From CAZQYC01 sp043746555 (GTDB taxonomy: Bacteria > Pseudomonadota > Gammaproteobacteria > Steroidobacterales > Steroidobacteraceae): 22,503 bases of DNA. The notes below the pieces were generated by a model. The model worked only from the letters and a program-made list of their open reading frames with translations, was not told the origin of the DNA and made no database searches. Numbering within the stretch: position 1 is the stretch's first letter; every line of letters begins with the position of its first letter. Both the position numbers and the translations under genes were made by a program. This document shows positions 7,955 to 14,484 of this stretch, one piece after another. The DNA is taken from the NCBI GenBank assembly GCA_043746555.1, contig JAYTQU010000001.1, positions 1-22,503 on the forward strand, in the 5' to 3' direction.

Positions 7955-8719
7955 CTACCGATTTGTGGAAAAACCGTATTTCTTAAAGATGTTTGCCGCG
8001 TCGAAACTGAAGATAAATGCCGAAAAGGTTTTCGCGATGGGCGATGCGGTGCGCGTCAACGCCAGCGGATACACGATCGGGGCGTGCGTGCTTTCCGGGA
8101 AAGTATCGACGACGCGCACTCGTTTTTCAATTAGTGCATCGGTCGCGTAGACGATGCCCAAAGCGGCTTCGTCGCGCGCGACGTAAGCAAGCGCGACGCG
8201 GACATTGTCGGCGCGCACCACGCGATTAGCCACTTCACTCCAAACGCCGAGCGCGGTCAACGCGCTGCGTGCGTATCGACCGGCCGGCACGCTATCGGGA
8301 TCGGCAATCGCCAGTCGGTTTCTTCCCAGTGAAGCGCCGAGCGGAAAGTGCGGACCGATCGTCAAATCGATTCGACTCTTAATCGGCGCGATCAGCACCA
8401 AACGGTTAGCGACAGCATCGCGGCGCGAAGTCGTATCGATCAGCTGTCGCGATTGCAAGTAGTCCATCCATTTTGTGTCCGCCGAGATAAACACGTCGGC
8501 CTTAGCGCCCGCTTCGATTTGTCGCGCCAATGCGGAGCTGGCAGCAAACGATACGCGGGCGTCAATACCGCTCGCTTTCGTGAACGCATCGGTAGCTTCA
8601 GTCAAAGCGTCCGTCAACGACGCCGCCGCGAAGATGGTGATTTGCGGATGCGGTTCGGCGGCATGCGTCTTCGCGGTTAGGCAAAGGATCGTTACAATGG
8701 CGGCCGGAATTCTATGCAT
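7955..8719 (-). CDS. modA: Molybdate ABC transporter, periplasmic substrate-binding protein ModA
   Basis: This 254-residue protein has a signal peptide (MHRIPAAIVTILCLTAKTHA, residues 1-20) followed by ITIFAAASLTDALTE. The AAASL motif binds the oxyanion and is diagnostic of ModA. Other hallmarks are VSFAASSALARQIEAGAKADVFISAD and, later, PDSVPAGRYARSAL (quoted in pieces: VSFAASSALARQIEAG, AKADVFISAD). ModA captures molybdate or tungstate in the periplasm and delivers it to ModBC. The ATG at 8719 is chosen because it begins the signal peptide and GAAG lies about 10 nt upstream. A longer frame to 8779 would run through the promoter and operator. It is the first gene of a likely two-gene operon with the porin and diverges from modE. 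Confidence 0.93.
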   Translation of the reverse strand: MHRIPAAIVTILCLTAKTHAAEPHPQITIFAAASLTDALTEATDAFTKASGIDARVSFAASSALARQIEAGAKADVFISADTKWMDYLQSRQLIDTTSRRDAVANRLVLIAPIKSRIDLTIGPHFPLGASLGRNRLAIADPDSVPAGRYARSALTALGVWSEVANRVVRADNVRVALAYVARDEAALGIVYATDALIEKRVRVVDTFPESTHAPIVYPLALTRTASPIAKTFSAFIFSFDAANIFKKYGFSTNR

Positions 8720-8734
8720 CAATTGATCTTCATG

Positions 8735-8760
8735 TCGGTATATACGAACAAATATATCGA
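8735..8760. promoter_or_regulatory. Predicted ModE operator controlling modA-porin
   Basis: The near-palindrome TCGGTATAT (8735-8743) and ATATATCGA (8752-8760) matches 8 of 9 positions when the right arm is reverse-complemented. Its CGnTATATA / TATATnCG arms resemble the ModE box known from enterobacterial modA promoters. It covers the -10 element of the predicted modA promoter, so bound ModE would occlude RNA polymerase when molybdate is plentiful. It ends 16 bp before the modA ATG and about 67 bp before modE. Confidence 0.75.
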
Positions 8761-8779
8761 ATCGATTGCGCTTCGGCAA
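8751..8779 (-). promoter_or_regulatory. Predicted sigma70 promoter of modA
   Basis: On the minus strand, TTGCCG (plus 8774-8779) and TATATT (plus 8751-8756) are separated by exactly 17 bp. Transcription would begin near 8744, leaving a leader of about 25 nt to the modA ATG. The -10 box lies within one arm of the ModE palindrome. Confidence 0.65.
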
Positions 8780-8803
8780 CCATTGAGCGCAAAGATTTCT
8801 CGA

Positions 8804-8809
8804 TACAAT
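8804..8809 (+). promoter_or_regulatory. Candidate -10 element of modE
   Basis: TACAAT at 8804-8809 lies 17 bp before the modE ATG, which would give a leader of about 10 nt. A partial -35 (TTGAGC, 8783-8788) is spaced only 15 bp away, so the promoter is weak or activator-dependent. Confidence 0.4.
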
Positions 8810-8826
8810 GCGCGGCGAGGTGTGTC

Positions 8827-9246
8827 ATGCCAGAACCGACCGTGAGATTTCGTTTAGATTTCTCCGACGTTTGCTCAATCGGTCCCGGTAAAGTCGAACT
8901 GCTTGAATCCATTCGTAAGACCGGTTCACTATCCCAAGCAGCTCGCGAGTTGGGCATGAGCTATCGTCGCGCATGGCTGTTGCTCGATAGCCTTAACACT
9001 ATGTTTCGCGACCCGGCAGTGACGACAAGTGTGGGCGGAAAGGCGGGCGGCGGCGCAACGCTGACGCCGTTCGGCGCGGCGTTGTTAGGCAGTTATCGCA
9101 AGCTACAAAAGGATTTCGACGCCATGGTCGCGAAGGGTTTCATAACGATCGACGGAGCGATGGCGACGAACAAGAAGAAGGCCGTTATCATGCGCACGCC
9201 GCTGGTTCGATCGGCCGCGCCGCGCCGCGTCAGAGCCAAGCATTAA
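8827..9246 (+). CDS. modE: ModE-type molybdate-responsive regulator, DNA-binding domain only
   Basis: The 139-residue protein has the winged helix-turn-helix of ModE. The pattern GPGKVELLESIRKTGSLSQAA and RELGMSYRRAWLLLDSLN occupies about residues 19-57 (given as two blocks), with SLSQAARELGMSYRRAW as the recognition region. A wing with GGKAGGGATLTPFG follows. Full-length ModE has about 260 residues with a C-terminal di-MOP molybdate-binding module. Here that module is absent and only a short basic tail (KKKAV, RRVRAKH) follows. It could repress the divergent modA-porin operon through the palindrome at 8735-8760. How it senses molybdate is unclear. GAGGTG upstream supports the ATG at 8827. 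Its stop overlaps that of modC on the other strand. Confidence 0.88.
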   Translation: MPEPTVRFRLDFSDVCSIGPGKVELLESIRKTGSLSQAARELGMSYRRAWLLLDSLNTMFRDPAVTTSVGGKAGGGATLTPFGAALLGSYRKLQKDFDAMVAKGFITIDGAMATNKKKAVIMRTPLVRSAAPRRVRAKH

Positions 9247-10325
9247 GGTGAAATCGCGTGGCCGCGCATAGAGACGGCTTTCACCAACACCCAAACCGTG
9301 CCGCCGATAGCGAGTCGTAACTCTTGCGTGGCGACTCGCGTGATGCGTGCCATTACTTGCGCATGGCCGATGTCAACGTAAATCAAATCGGCGTAATCGT
9401 CGTCGCGTTCTATTTTATCGACTGTCCCGACGAGTGCATTGCGTACGCTGATCCCTTCGTGCGGTTGAGTGGCCAGAATGATGTCGCGCGCGAGCACTTG
9501 AACACGCACCTGGGCGCCTACTTTTGCATCGGCATGAATGCGCAGAACGCCGTTGCCGACCGCAACTTCCGCAAGCTTGTCGGCGTCGTTGAGCGCCGTC
9601 ACGCGTCCATGCAGCACCGCGCCGACTGCTTCGGGGCCAATGATAGCACGTAGTGCCGGAGTGAGACTGACCTCACCGATGTCTCCTTCCGCGGCGACGC
9701 GGCCGTCATCGAGTACTACGACGTGTGTTGCCAAGCGCAGTACTTCGTCGAATTGATGACTGACGTACACCATCGAAATCTCAAGGCGATCGCGCAAACG
9801 TTCTAGATAGGGCAGCACTTCTTCGCGACGCGCAACGTCCAAGGATGCAAGCGGTTCGTCGAGCAACAGCAATCGCGGTTGCGATAACAGCGCTCGACCG
9901 AGCGCCACGCGCTGTTTCTCACCACCGGAAAGTTCATGCGGCCGTCGTTCAAGCAGCGCTTCGAGACCGAGCATGGCAATTGTCTCATCCGTGCCGATCG
10001 ATTTCGTCTCGTGTGCGCGCTTGTGTCCATACAACAAATTTCCCTGCACGGTGTAGTGCGGAAATAGCCGCGCATCTTGAAAGACGTAACCGATACGGCG
10101 CGCCTCCACCGGCAAAGACAACTTCAACTCGCTATCGAACAGCACGTCGCCATTCAGTTCGATCCGTCCCTTGTCGGGCGAAAGCAAGCCCGCCAACAAA
10201 TTGACGAGCGTGCTCTTGCCGCAGCCGGAGCGACCAAATAACGCGACCACGCCCGGTGTCGGCGCGGCAAAATCTACGTTCAACGAAAACTCGCCGCGTT
10301 GCTTTTGGATTTGTAGGCGCAGCAT
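9243..10325 (-). CDS. modC: Molybdate ABC transporter ATP-binding protein ModC
   Basis: This is a 360-residue ATPase with Walker A GRSGCGKST (31-39), the Q-loop at Gln83, signature LSGGEKQRV (132-140), Walker B LLLLDEP (152-158) and the H-loop His190. The C-terminal portion, about 293-357, is a TOBE/MOP-like oxyanion-binding domain (SVRNALVGTVDKIERDDDY), which separates ModC from other importer ATPases. It energises molybdate uptake with the ModB permease. The start lies 6 bp downstream of the modB stop, so the two are surely cotranscribed. The TOBE domain may supply molybdate sensing that the short ModE lacks, which is inference. Confidence 0.93.
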   Translation of the reverse strand: MLRLQIQKQRGEFSLNVDFAAPTPGVVALFGRSGCGKSTLVNLLAGLLSPDKGRIELNGDVLFDSELKLSLPVEARRIGYVFQDARLFPHYTVQGNLLYGHKRAHETKSIGTDETIAMLGLEALLERRPHELSGGEKQRVALGRALLSQPRLLLLDEPLASLDVARREEVLPYLERLRDRLEISMVYVSHQFDEVLRLATHVVVLDDGRVAAEGDIGEVSLTPALRAIIGPEAVGAVLHGRVTALNDADKLAEVAVGNGVLRIHADAKVGAQVRVQVLARDIILATQPHEGISVRNALVGTVDKIERDDDYADLIYVDIGHAQVMARITRVATQELRLAIGGTVWVLVKAVSMRGHAISP

Positions 10326-10331
10326 GGGTGC

Positions 10332-11024
10332 TTAACGTCCTAATCTCTTGCGCATCGCGCGCGCGAGCACTTCCGACAACAGTAAACCCGTCAATCCGAG
10401 AGTAAAGGAGATTAACGCGAGCCGCGCCGCCATCGCGTCGCCATCCGGCGATTGCAATGCGGTGTACAAGGCCAGCGGCAACGTGCGCGTTTCGCCGGGA
10501 ATATTCGAGACGAAGGTGATAACGGCGCCGAATTCCCCAAGCCCCGCGGCGAACGCCGTTACCGCGCCGGCCAGAATTCCCGGCAACATCAAAGGCAATG
10601 TGATGGTGACGAAACGATCGATTGATCGTGCACCCAAAGTCTTTGCCGCCTCTTCGAGTCCGCGATCCACATTTTCCAGCGACAATCGAATCGCGCGCAC
10701 CATCAACGGAAACGACATGACCGCTGTGGCGAGCGCTGCGCCCGCCGTCGAGAATATAAGCTCGATGCCGAAGGTGCGATACAACCAACCGCCGATCGGT
10801 CCGCGCATACCGAACAAGAGTAACAATAAATAACCGACCACCACGGGAGGCAGCACCAACGGCAAGTGCGCAAACGCATCGAGCAACGTCCGGCCAAAAA
10901 ATTGGCGACGCGTCAATAACCATGCGGCGCAGATCGCCACGGGCAAACTAAACAACACACTGCGTGTCGCCACGTTGAGGCTCAAGGCGAGCGCTTGCCA
11001 TTCCGGTTCGGTCAGCAGCGCCAT
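10332..11024 (-). CDS. modB: Molybdate ABC transporter permease ModB
   Basis: A 230-residue inner-membrane permease with about five to six hydrophobic helices. The cytoplasmic EAA loop, EEAAKTLGARSIDRFVTITLP (about residues 124-144; key residues EAA, G131, LP), contacts ModC. The N-terminal sequence LSLNVATRSVLFSLPVAI and the block HLPLVLPPVVVGYLLL are characteristic of ModB. It forms the dimeric channel for molybdate handed over by ModA. It heads a modB-modC operon that is physically split from modA by modE. No strong ribosome-binding site precedes the ATG. Confidence 0.93.
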   Translation of the reverse strand: MALLTEPEWQALALSLNVATRSVLFSLPVAICAAWLLTRRQFFGRTLLDAFAHLPLVLPPVVVGYLLLLLFGMRGPIGGWLYRTFGIELIFSTAGAALATAVMSFPLMVRAIRLSLENVDRGLEEAAKTLGARSIDRFVTITLPLMLPGILAGAVTAFAAGLGEFGAVITFVSNIPGETRTLPLALYTALQSPDGDAMAARLALISFTLGLTGLLLSEVLARAMRKRLGR

Positions 11025-11081
11025 AGTCAGCTATTTACTTGCATGCTATTCGTGAATGATGATTGCGTGGTGGTGCACGCG

Positions 11082-11096
11082 ATTGTAGAACACAAT
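11082..11096. promoter_or_regulatory. Dyad overlapping a candidate modB -10 box
   Basis: ATTGT (11082-11086) and ACAAT (11092-11096) form a perfect 5-bp dyad with a 5-bp spacer. On the minus strand TACAAT (plus 11082-11087) could be the modB -10 box, about 58 bp before the modB ATG. The dyad has some CG-T-TA resemblance to a degenerate ModE half-site but no clear TATATA arms. It lies between divergent modB and the aminopeptidase-like gene. Confidence 0.35.
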
Positions 11097-11166
11097 ATGA
11101 TTCGCTAACGGACTTATGATTCGCAACCGGCAGTCGATTTCCGCCAAGAAACTTGAAGATGAAGAC

Positions 11167-11679
11167 ATGACAATCGAAACGCGACGGGACCTCGATGCAT
11201 TGAAGCGAGTGGGCGCAATCGTTTCATCGGTGCCGGCGACGATGCTCGATCGCATCGAGCCGGGCATGACCACCGCCGAACTCGACGACATCGGTGGGCG
11301 CTTGTTGCCCGATCATGGCGCGCGTTCTGCACCGCAAGTCATGTATCGGTTCCCTGGCGCAACATGTATCAGCATCAACGAACAAGCGGCGCATGGCATT
11401 CCCGGTTCGCGTCGAATCAATCCCGGCGATCTCGTTAACGTCGAGGTGTCGGCTGAACTCGACGGCTTTTACGGTCCCATCGATCGTCGCGTACTTCGCG
11501 ATGGGATGGTGATTGCGATTGAACCGTTTCTTTCGACCAAGAGCACGCAAGTGTACGAGACCGACGACGGCTGGACACTGGCTGCCGATAGCGGCAATTT
11601 GTCGGCGCAGTACCAACACACACTAATCGTCACACGCGGCGCGCCAATTATTCTAACCAGTATTCTCACCAGGCATTAA
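11167..11679 (+). CDS. Internally deleted type I methionine aminopeptidase (M24) homologue, probably inactive
   Basis: The 170-residue product matches both ends of type I methionine aminopeptidases, which normally have about 250 residues. The N-terminal part includes HGIPGSRRINPGDLVNVEVSAELDG, read here as HGIPGSRRINPGDL plus NVEVSAELDG. The C-terminal part begins at DRRVLRDGMVIAIEPF and ends near TLIVTRG. The 80 or so central residues with the second metal Asp and the HGxG histidine are missing, joined in frame near FYGPIDRR (about residues 99-106). Of the remaining ligands, the first Asp is Glu (NVEVS) and the final QYEHT Glu is Gln (QYQHT). Only the IEPF Glu is kept, so peptidase activity is very unlikely. 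It may be decaying or repurposed. Its TAA overlaps the next ATG (TAATG), so translation is coupled. Confidence 0.75.
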   Translation: MTIETRRDLDALKRVGAIVSSVPATMLDRIEPGMTTAELDDIGGRLLPDHGARSAPQVMYRFPGATCISINEQAAHGIPGSRRINPGDLVNVEVSAELDGFYGPIDRRVLRDGMVIAIEPFLSTKSTQVYETDDGWTLAADSGNLSAQYQHTLIVTRGAPIILTSILTRH

Positions 11680-12473
11680 TGAGCGTCGAATTTCCTTCGC
11701 GAATCGTTTGCCTCACGGAAGAGACCACCGAGACTTTGTATCTGTTGGGCGAGGAACACCGCATCGTCGGCATCTCGGGATTTACGGTGCGGCCGGCGCG
11801 CGCGCGCAAAGAGAAGCCGCGCGTTTCCGCATTCACGTCGGCAAAGATCGACAAGATTCTCGAACTGAAACCGGACTTGGTGTTGGGATTTTCGGATCTT
11901 CAGGCCGACATTGCTGCCGACTTGATTCGTCACGGCATCGATGTGCACGTGTTCAATCAACGAAGCGTCGCCGAGATTCTCATGATGATTCGCGTGTTGG
12001 GCGGAATGATCGGCTGCGCGGCGAAAGCCAATGCGTTGGCTGAGTCATTGATGGAAAATGTTGAGCGTATTCGATTGCGAGCCAATGAATGGCCAGTGCG
12101 ACCGCGAGTGTATTTCGAGGAATGGGATGAGCCGATGATTTCGGGAATACGCTGGGTCTCGGAGCTGATTGAAATTGCGGGAGGGACGGATTGCTTCGTG
12201 GAACTGAGGGAACAATCCTTGGCGCGCAATCGCATCGTTGCCGATCGACATGAAGTGGTGCGTCGTGCGCCGGACATCATCGTTGGCTCATGGTGCGGAA
12301 AGAAATTCCAACCCACGAGCGTGATGGCTCGCGAAGGATGGAACACAATTCCAGCGGTCATCAATAACCGCGTGTACGAAATTAAGTCGCCGCTGATACT
12401 GCAACCTGGACCTGCTGCGCTAACCGATGGTCTTAACGCATTGCATGCAATCATCGGCAAGGTGTTTCAATGA
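11679..12473 (+). CDS. Signal-less BtuF-like periplasmic-binding-fold protein (cobalamin/iron-complex binding family)
   Basis: The 264-residue protein follows the pattern of BtuF/FhuD-type class III binding proteins (COG0614). It has SRIVCLTEETTETLYLLG at the start, a KIDKILELKPDLVLGF block (about residues 57-72), a long connecting helix, and a second lobe ending in NNRVYEIKSP and LTDGLNALHAIIG. Family members bind vitamin B12 or iron chelates for ABC importers. No hydrophobic signal sequence or lipobox precedes the domain, so the protein seems cytoplasmic. No btuCD-like permease or ATPase is in the window. The start overlaps the preceding stop (TAATG) and its own end overlaps the LOG gene by 4 bp (ATGA). 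The ligand and role are unknown. Confidence 0.8.
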   Translation: MSVEFPSRIVCLTEETTETLYLLGEEHRIVGISGFTVRPARARKEKPRVSAFTSAKIDKILELKPDLVLGFSDLQADIAADLIRHGIDVHVFNQRSVAEILMMIRVLGGMIGCAAKANALAESLMENVERIRLRANEWPVRPRVYFEEWDEPMISGIRWVSELIEIAGGTDCFVELREQSLARNRIVADRHEVVRRAPDIIVGSWCGKKFQPTSVMAREGWNTIPAVINNRVYEIKSPLILQPGPAALTDGLNALHAIIGKVFQ

Positions 12474-13045
12474 GCAACAAGCCGTTTCAATCCGTATGCG
12501 TCTTCTGCGGTTCGAGCCTTGGTGAGCGACGCGAATATCAATTGGCGGCGCAAGCGTTCGGCCGCCTGCTGGCAGCGCGCAATCTCACTTTGATTTACGG
12601 CGGCGGTCAAATCGGTTTGATGGGCTTGCTCGCGGATGCCGCGCTCGCTGCGGGCGGTCGCGTGATCGGCGTGATCCCGAAAATTCTTTACCGCAAAGAA
12701 GTGGCGCACGGAGGGCTCACCGAATTGCAGGTAGTCGATTCGATAGCCGAACGCAAGACGGCGATGGGACGTTTGTCCGATGCATTCGTCGCGCTGCCTG
12801 GCGGCATAGGCACAATGGATGAGTTGTTCGAAGTGTGGACCTGGACGCAATTGGGCTTGCAACACAAACTCGCGGCGCTACTTAATGTGGGCGGCTACTT
12901 CGACTTTCTTATCGCATTTGTCGATCGCGCTGTCGCTGAAGGCTTCTTGCGACCGCAACATCGCGCGGGTTTGCTGGTGGAAACCAACGCGGAACGCCTC
13001 CTGGATCGACTGATTTCCGAGCAAATAGAGGCCCCGTACTCTTGA
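12470..13045 (+). CDS. LOG-family protein, probable nucleotide 5'-monophosphate phosphoribohydrolase (TIGR00730)
   Basis: The 191-residue protein has the Rossmann-like LOG fold. VCVFCGSSLG is at residues 9-18, YGGGQIGLMG at 43-52, ERKTAM at 94-99 (conserved Arg/Lys), and the diagnostic PGGIGTMDE at 110-118. LOG enzymes cleave the N-glycosidic bond of AMP-type nucleotides or cytokinin nucleotides to ribose 5-phosphate and base. Many are misannotated as lysine decarboxylase. It lies in a tightly packed cluster: ATGA overlap with the BtuF-like gene upstream, and DedA about 60 bp downstream. It is most likely cytosolic. Length and all motifs are intact. Confidence 0.92.
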   Translation: MSNKPFQSVCVFCGSSLGERREYQLAAQAFGRLLAARNLTLIYGGGQIGLMGLLADAALAAGGRVIGVIPKILYRKEVAHGGLTELQVVDSIAERKTAMGRLSDAFVALPGGIGTMDELFEVWTWTQLGLQHKLAALLNVGGYFDFLIAFVDRAVAEGFLRPQHRAGLLVETNAERLLDRLISEQIEAPYS

Positions 13046-13107
13046 CAGTTGCCGCCCGCGCCTTCAGCCTTCCGCCGCCGCAATGCGCGGCGCAGCGTTC
13101 GACAGCG

Positions 13108-13767
13108 ATGCAACTCATCCACGCATTCATCGACATCGTTTTGCATCTCGACAAACACCTCACCGAGTTGATTGCGGTGTATTCGTTATGGACCTACGCT
13201 ATTTTGTTCCTGATTATTTTTTGCGAAACGGGATTGGTCGTAACGCCGTTCTTGCCGGGCGACTCGTTGTTGTTTGCGCTCGGCGCACTCGCGGCGGTCG
13301 ATCAAACCGGCACGCTCAGTGTTTTCGCCATTTGGCTGTTGTTGCTGACGGCGGCAGTGTTGGGCAACGAAGTCAATTTTCGCGTGGGTCGCTACATCGG
13401 CCCGCGCGCGTTTACCGGTTCGGTGCGGTTCTTAAAGAAAGAATACTTACTCAAGACGCACGAGTTCTACGAACGTCACGGCGGCAAAACCGTTATTTTG
13501 TCGCGCTTCATTCCGATCGTTCGTACCTTCGCGCCGTTCGTCGCTGGAGTGGGCCTGATGTCGAGTGCGAGATTTTTCGCCGACAATTTCATCGGCGGGG
13601 TGGCTTGGGTGACATTGTTCGTGTGGGGCGGATACTTTTTCGGTAACGTACCGTTCGTCAAAAACAACTTTGGCATCGTGACCATCGTCATCATCGCGGT
13701 ATCGGTGTTGCCGGTTGCGTTCGGCGTATTGCAATCCAAACTGGCTAAACGCAGTGAGCGCGGATGA
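13108..13767 (+). CDS. DedA family (SNARE-associated/VTT-domain) inner-membrane protein
   Basis: The 219-residue membrane protein shows the DedA signature. CETGLVVTPFLPGDSLLF (about residues 41-58) has the conserved E and the PGD motif, and FYERHGGKTVILSRFIPIVRTF (key residues G-x-x-x-x-x-x-R-F-x-P-x-x-R) follows. Two or more hydrophobic helices come afterwards. DedA proteins influence membrane lipid homeostasis, undecaprenyl-phosphate recycling and proton-motive force. The ATG at 13108 is chosen because MQLIHAFIDIVLHLD begins the usual N-terminus. An upstream TTG frame is a poor alternative. The stop overlaps the start of the next gene. Confidence 0.9.
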   Translation: MQLIHAFIDIVLHLDKHLTELIAVYSLWTYAILFLIIFCETGLVVTPFLPGDSLLFALGALAAVDQTGTLSVFAIWLLLLTAAVLGNEVNFRVGRYIGPRAFTGSVRFLKKEYLLKTHEFYERHGGKTVILSRFIPIVRTFAPFVAGVGLMSSARFFADNFIGGVAWVTLFVWGGYFFGNVPFVKNNFGIVTIVIIAVSVLPVAFGVLQSKLAKRSERG

Positions 13768-14476
13768 CGGCGTGACTACTTCGATTGTCGTTCAACATCG
13801 CTTCAACGGTCCGCAGCATTCCGCTCACGGCGGTTATATTTGCGGATTAATTGCGGCCGCGACCGGCGCGGGCGTGCGAGTCCGTTTGTATCGTCCACCG
13901 CCGCTGGACACCGAATTGACGCTGACCGAACGCGCACCCGACGAATGGCGCGTCGCTGACGGTAAAGACACGATTGCCACTGCCGTGCGAACCAATGTGC
14001 ATGTTCACGTTCCCGATGCGCCGTCGTATGTCAAGGCGATGGATGCATCGCTGCATTTTCCCGGTTTTAGAAGCGATGTGTTTTCAGATTGCTTTGTGTG
14101 CGGGCATCATCGTGAACGACCAGATGGCTTGCGTGTCTTCGCCGGCAGTGTACCGGGAGGTTTTCTGTATGCCGCGCCATGGTTACCCGCTACCGATCTC
14201 GCGGATGCTAGTGGCAAAGTGAAACCGGAATTTATTTGGTCGGTGCTCGATTGTCCCGGCTACTACGCCTCGTTCACCGATCTACGTCCGGCGTTGCTCG
14301 GTGAATTCTACGTTCACATCGATCGCCTCGTTCATGCCGATGAAGCGTGCGTGATTATCGGCTGGCCGATTCTTGTTGAAGGTCGCAAACACAAAATCGG
14401 CACCGCCTTGTTCGATGAAGACGGGGAGCGTTGCGCGTTGGGTGTTGCAACGTGGGTGGAGACGAAGGCGCTCTAA
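13754..14476 (+). CDS. Hypothetical double hot-dog (thioesterase-like) protein
   Basis: This roughly 240-residue protein begins with QHSAHGGYICGLIAA, which looks like the central helix of a hot-dog thioesterase fold. Near residue 113 it has CFVCGHHRERPDGLRVFAG, a motif I associate with paired hot-dog proteins of unknown function. The second half contains another possible hot-dog repeat (LDCPGYYASFTD, GEFYVHIDRLVHADE). Hot-dog folds usually act on acyl-CoA or acyl carriers, but no catalytic residue can be assigned. No ATG fits well. GTG at 13754 overlaps DedA by 14 bp and GTG at 13772 follows the DedA stop, so the start is uncertain. The gene ends 8 bp from the convergent CBS gene. Confidence 0.7.
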   Translation: MSADDGVTTSIVVQHRFNGPQHSAHGGYICGLIAAATGAGVRVRLYRPPPLDTELTLTERAPDEWRVADGKDTIATAVRTNVHVHVPDAPSYVKAMDASLHFPGFRSDVFSDCFVCGHHRERPDGLRVFAGSVPGGFLYAAPWLPATDLADASGKVKPEFIWSVLDCPGYYASFTDLRPALLGEFYVHIDRLVHADEACVIIGWPILVEGRKHKIGTALFDEDGERCALGVATWVETKAL

Positions 14477-14484
14477 CGAATGAG

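Noticed and set aside
10132..10923. Minus-strand open frame of about 263 codons across modB and the start of modC
   Set aside because: It runs through two genes with intact ModB and ModC motifs in a different frame, and its translation has no recognisable fold.
11025..11110. A second ModE operator before modB
   Set aside because: Only a degenerate CG-T-TA dyad is present and no TATATA arm is seen. The ATTGT/ACAAT dyad is listed separately without assigning it to ModE.
12470..13045. Calling the LOG-family gene a lysine decarboxylase
   Set aside because: The PGGxGTxxE motif marks nucleotide phosphoribohydrolases. The decarboxylase label is a historic misannotation, and no PLP-binding features are present.
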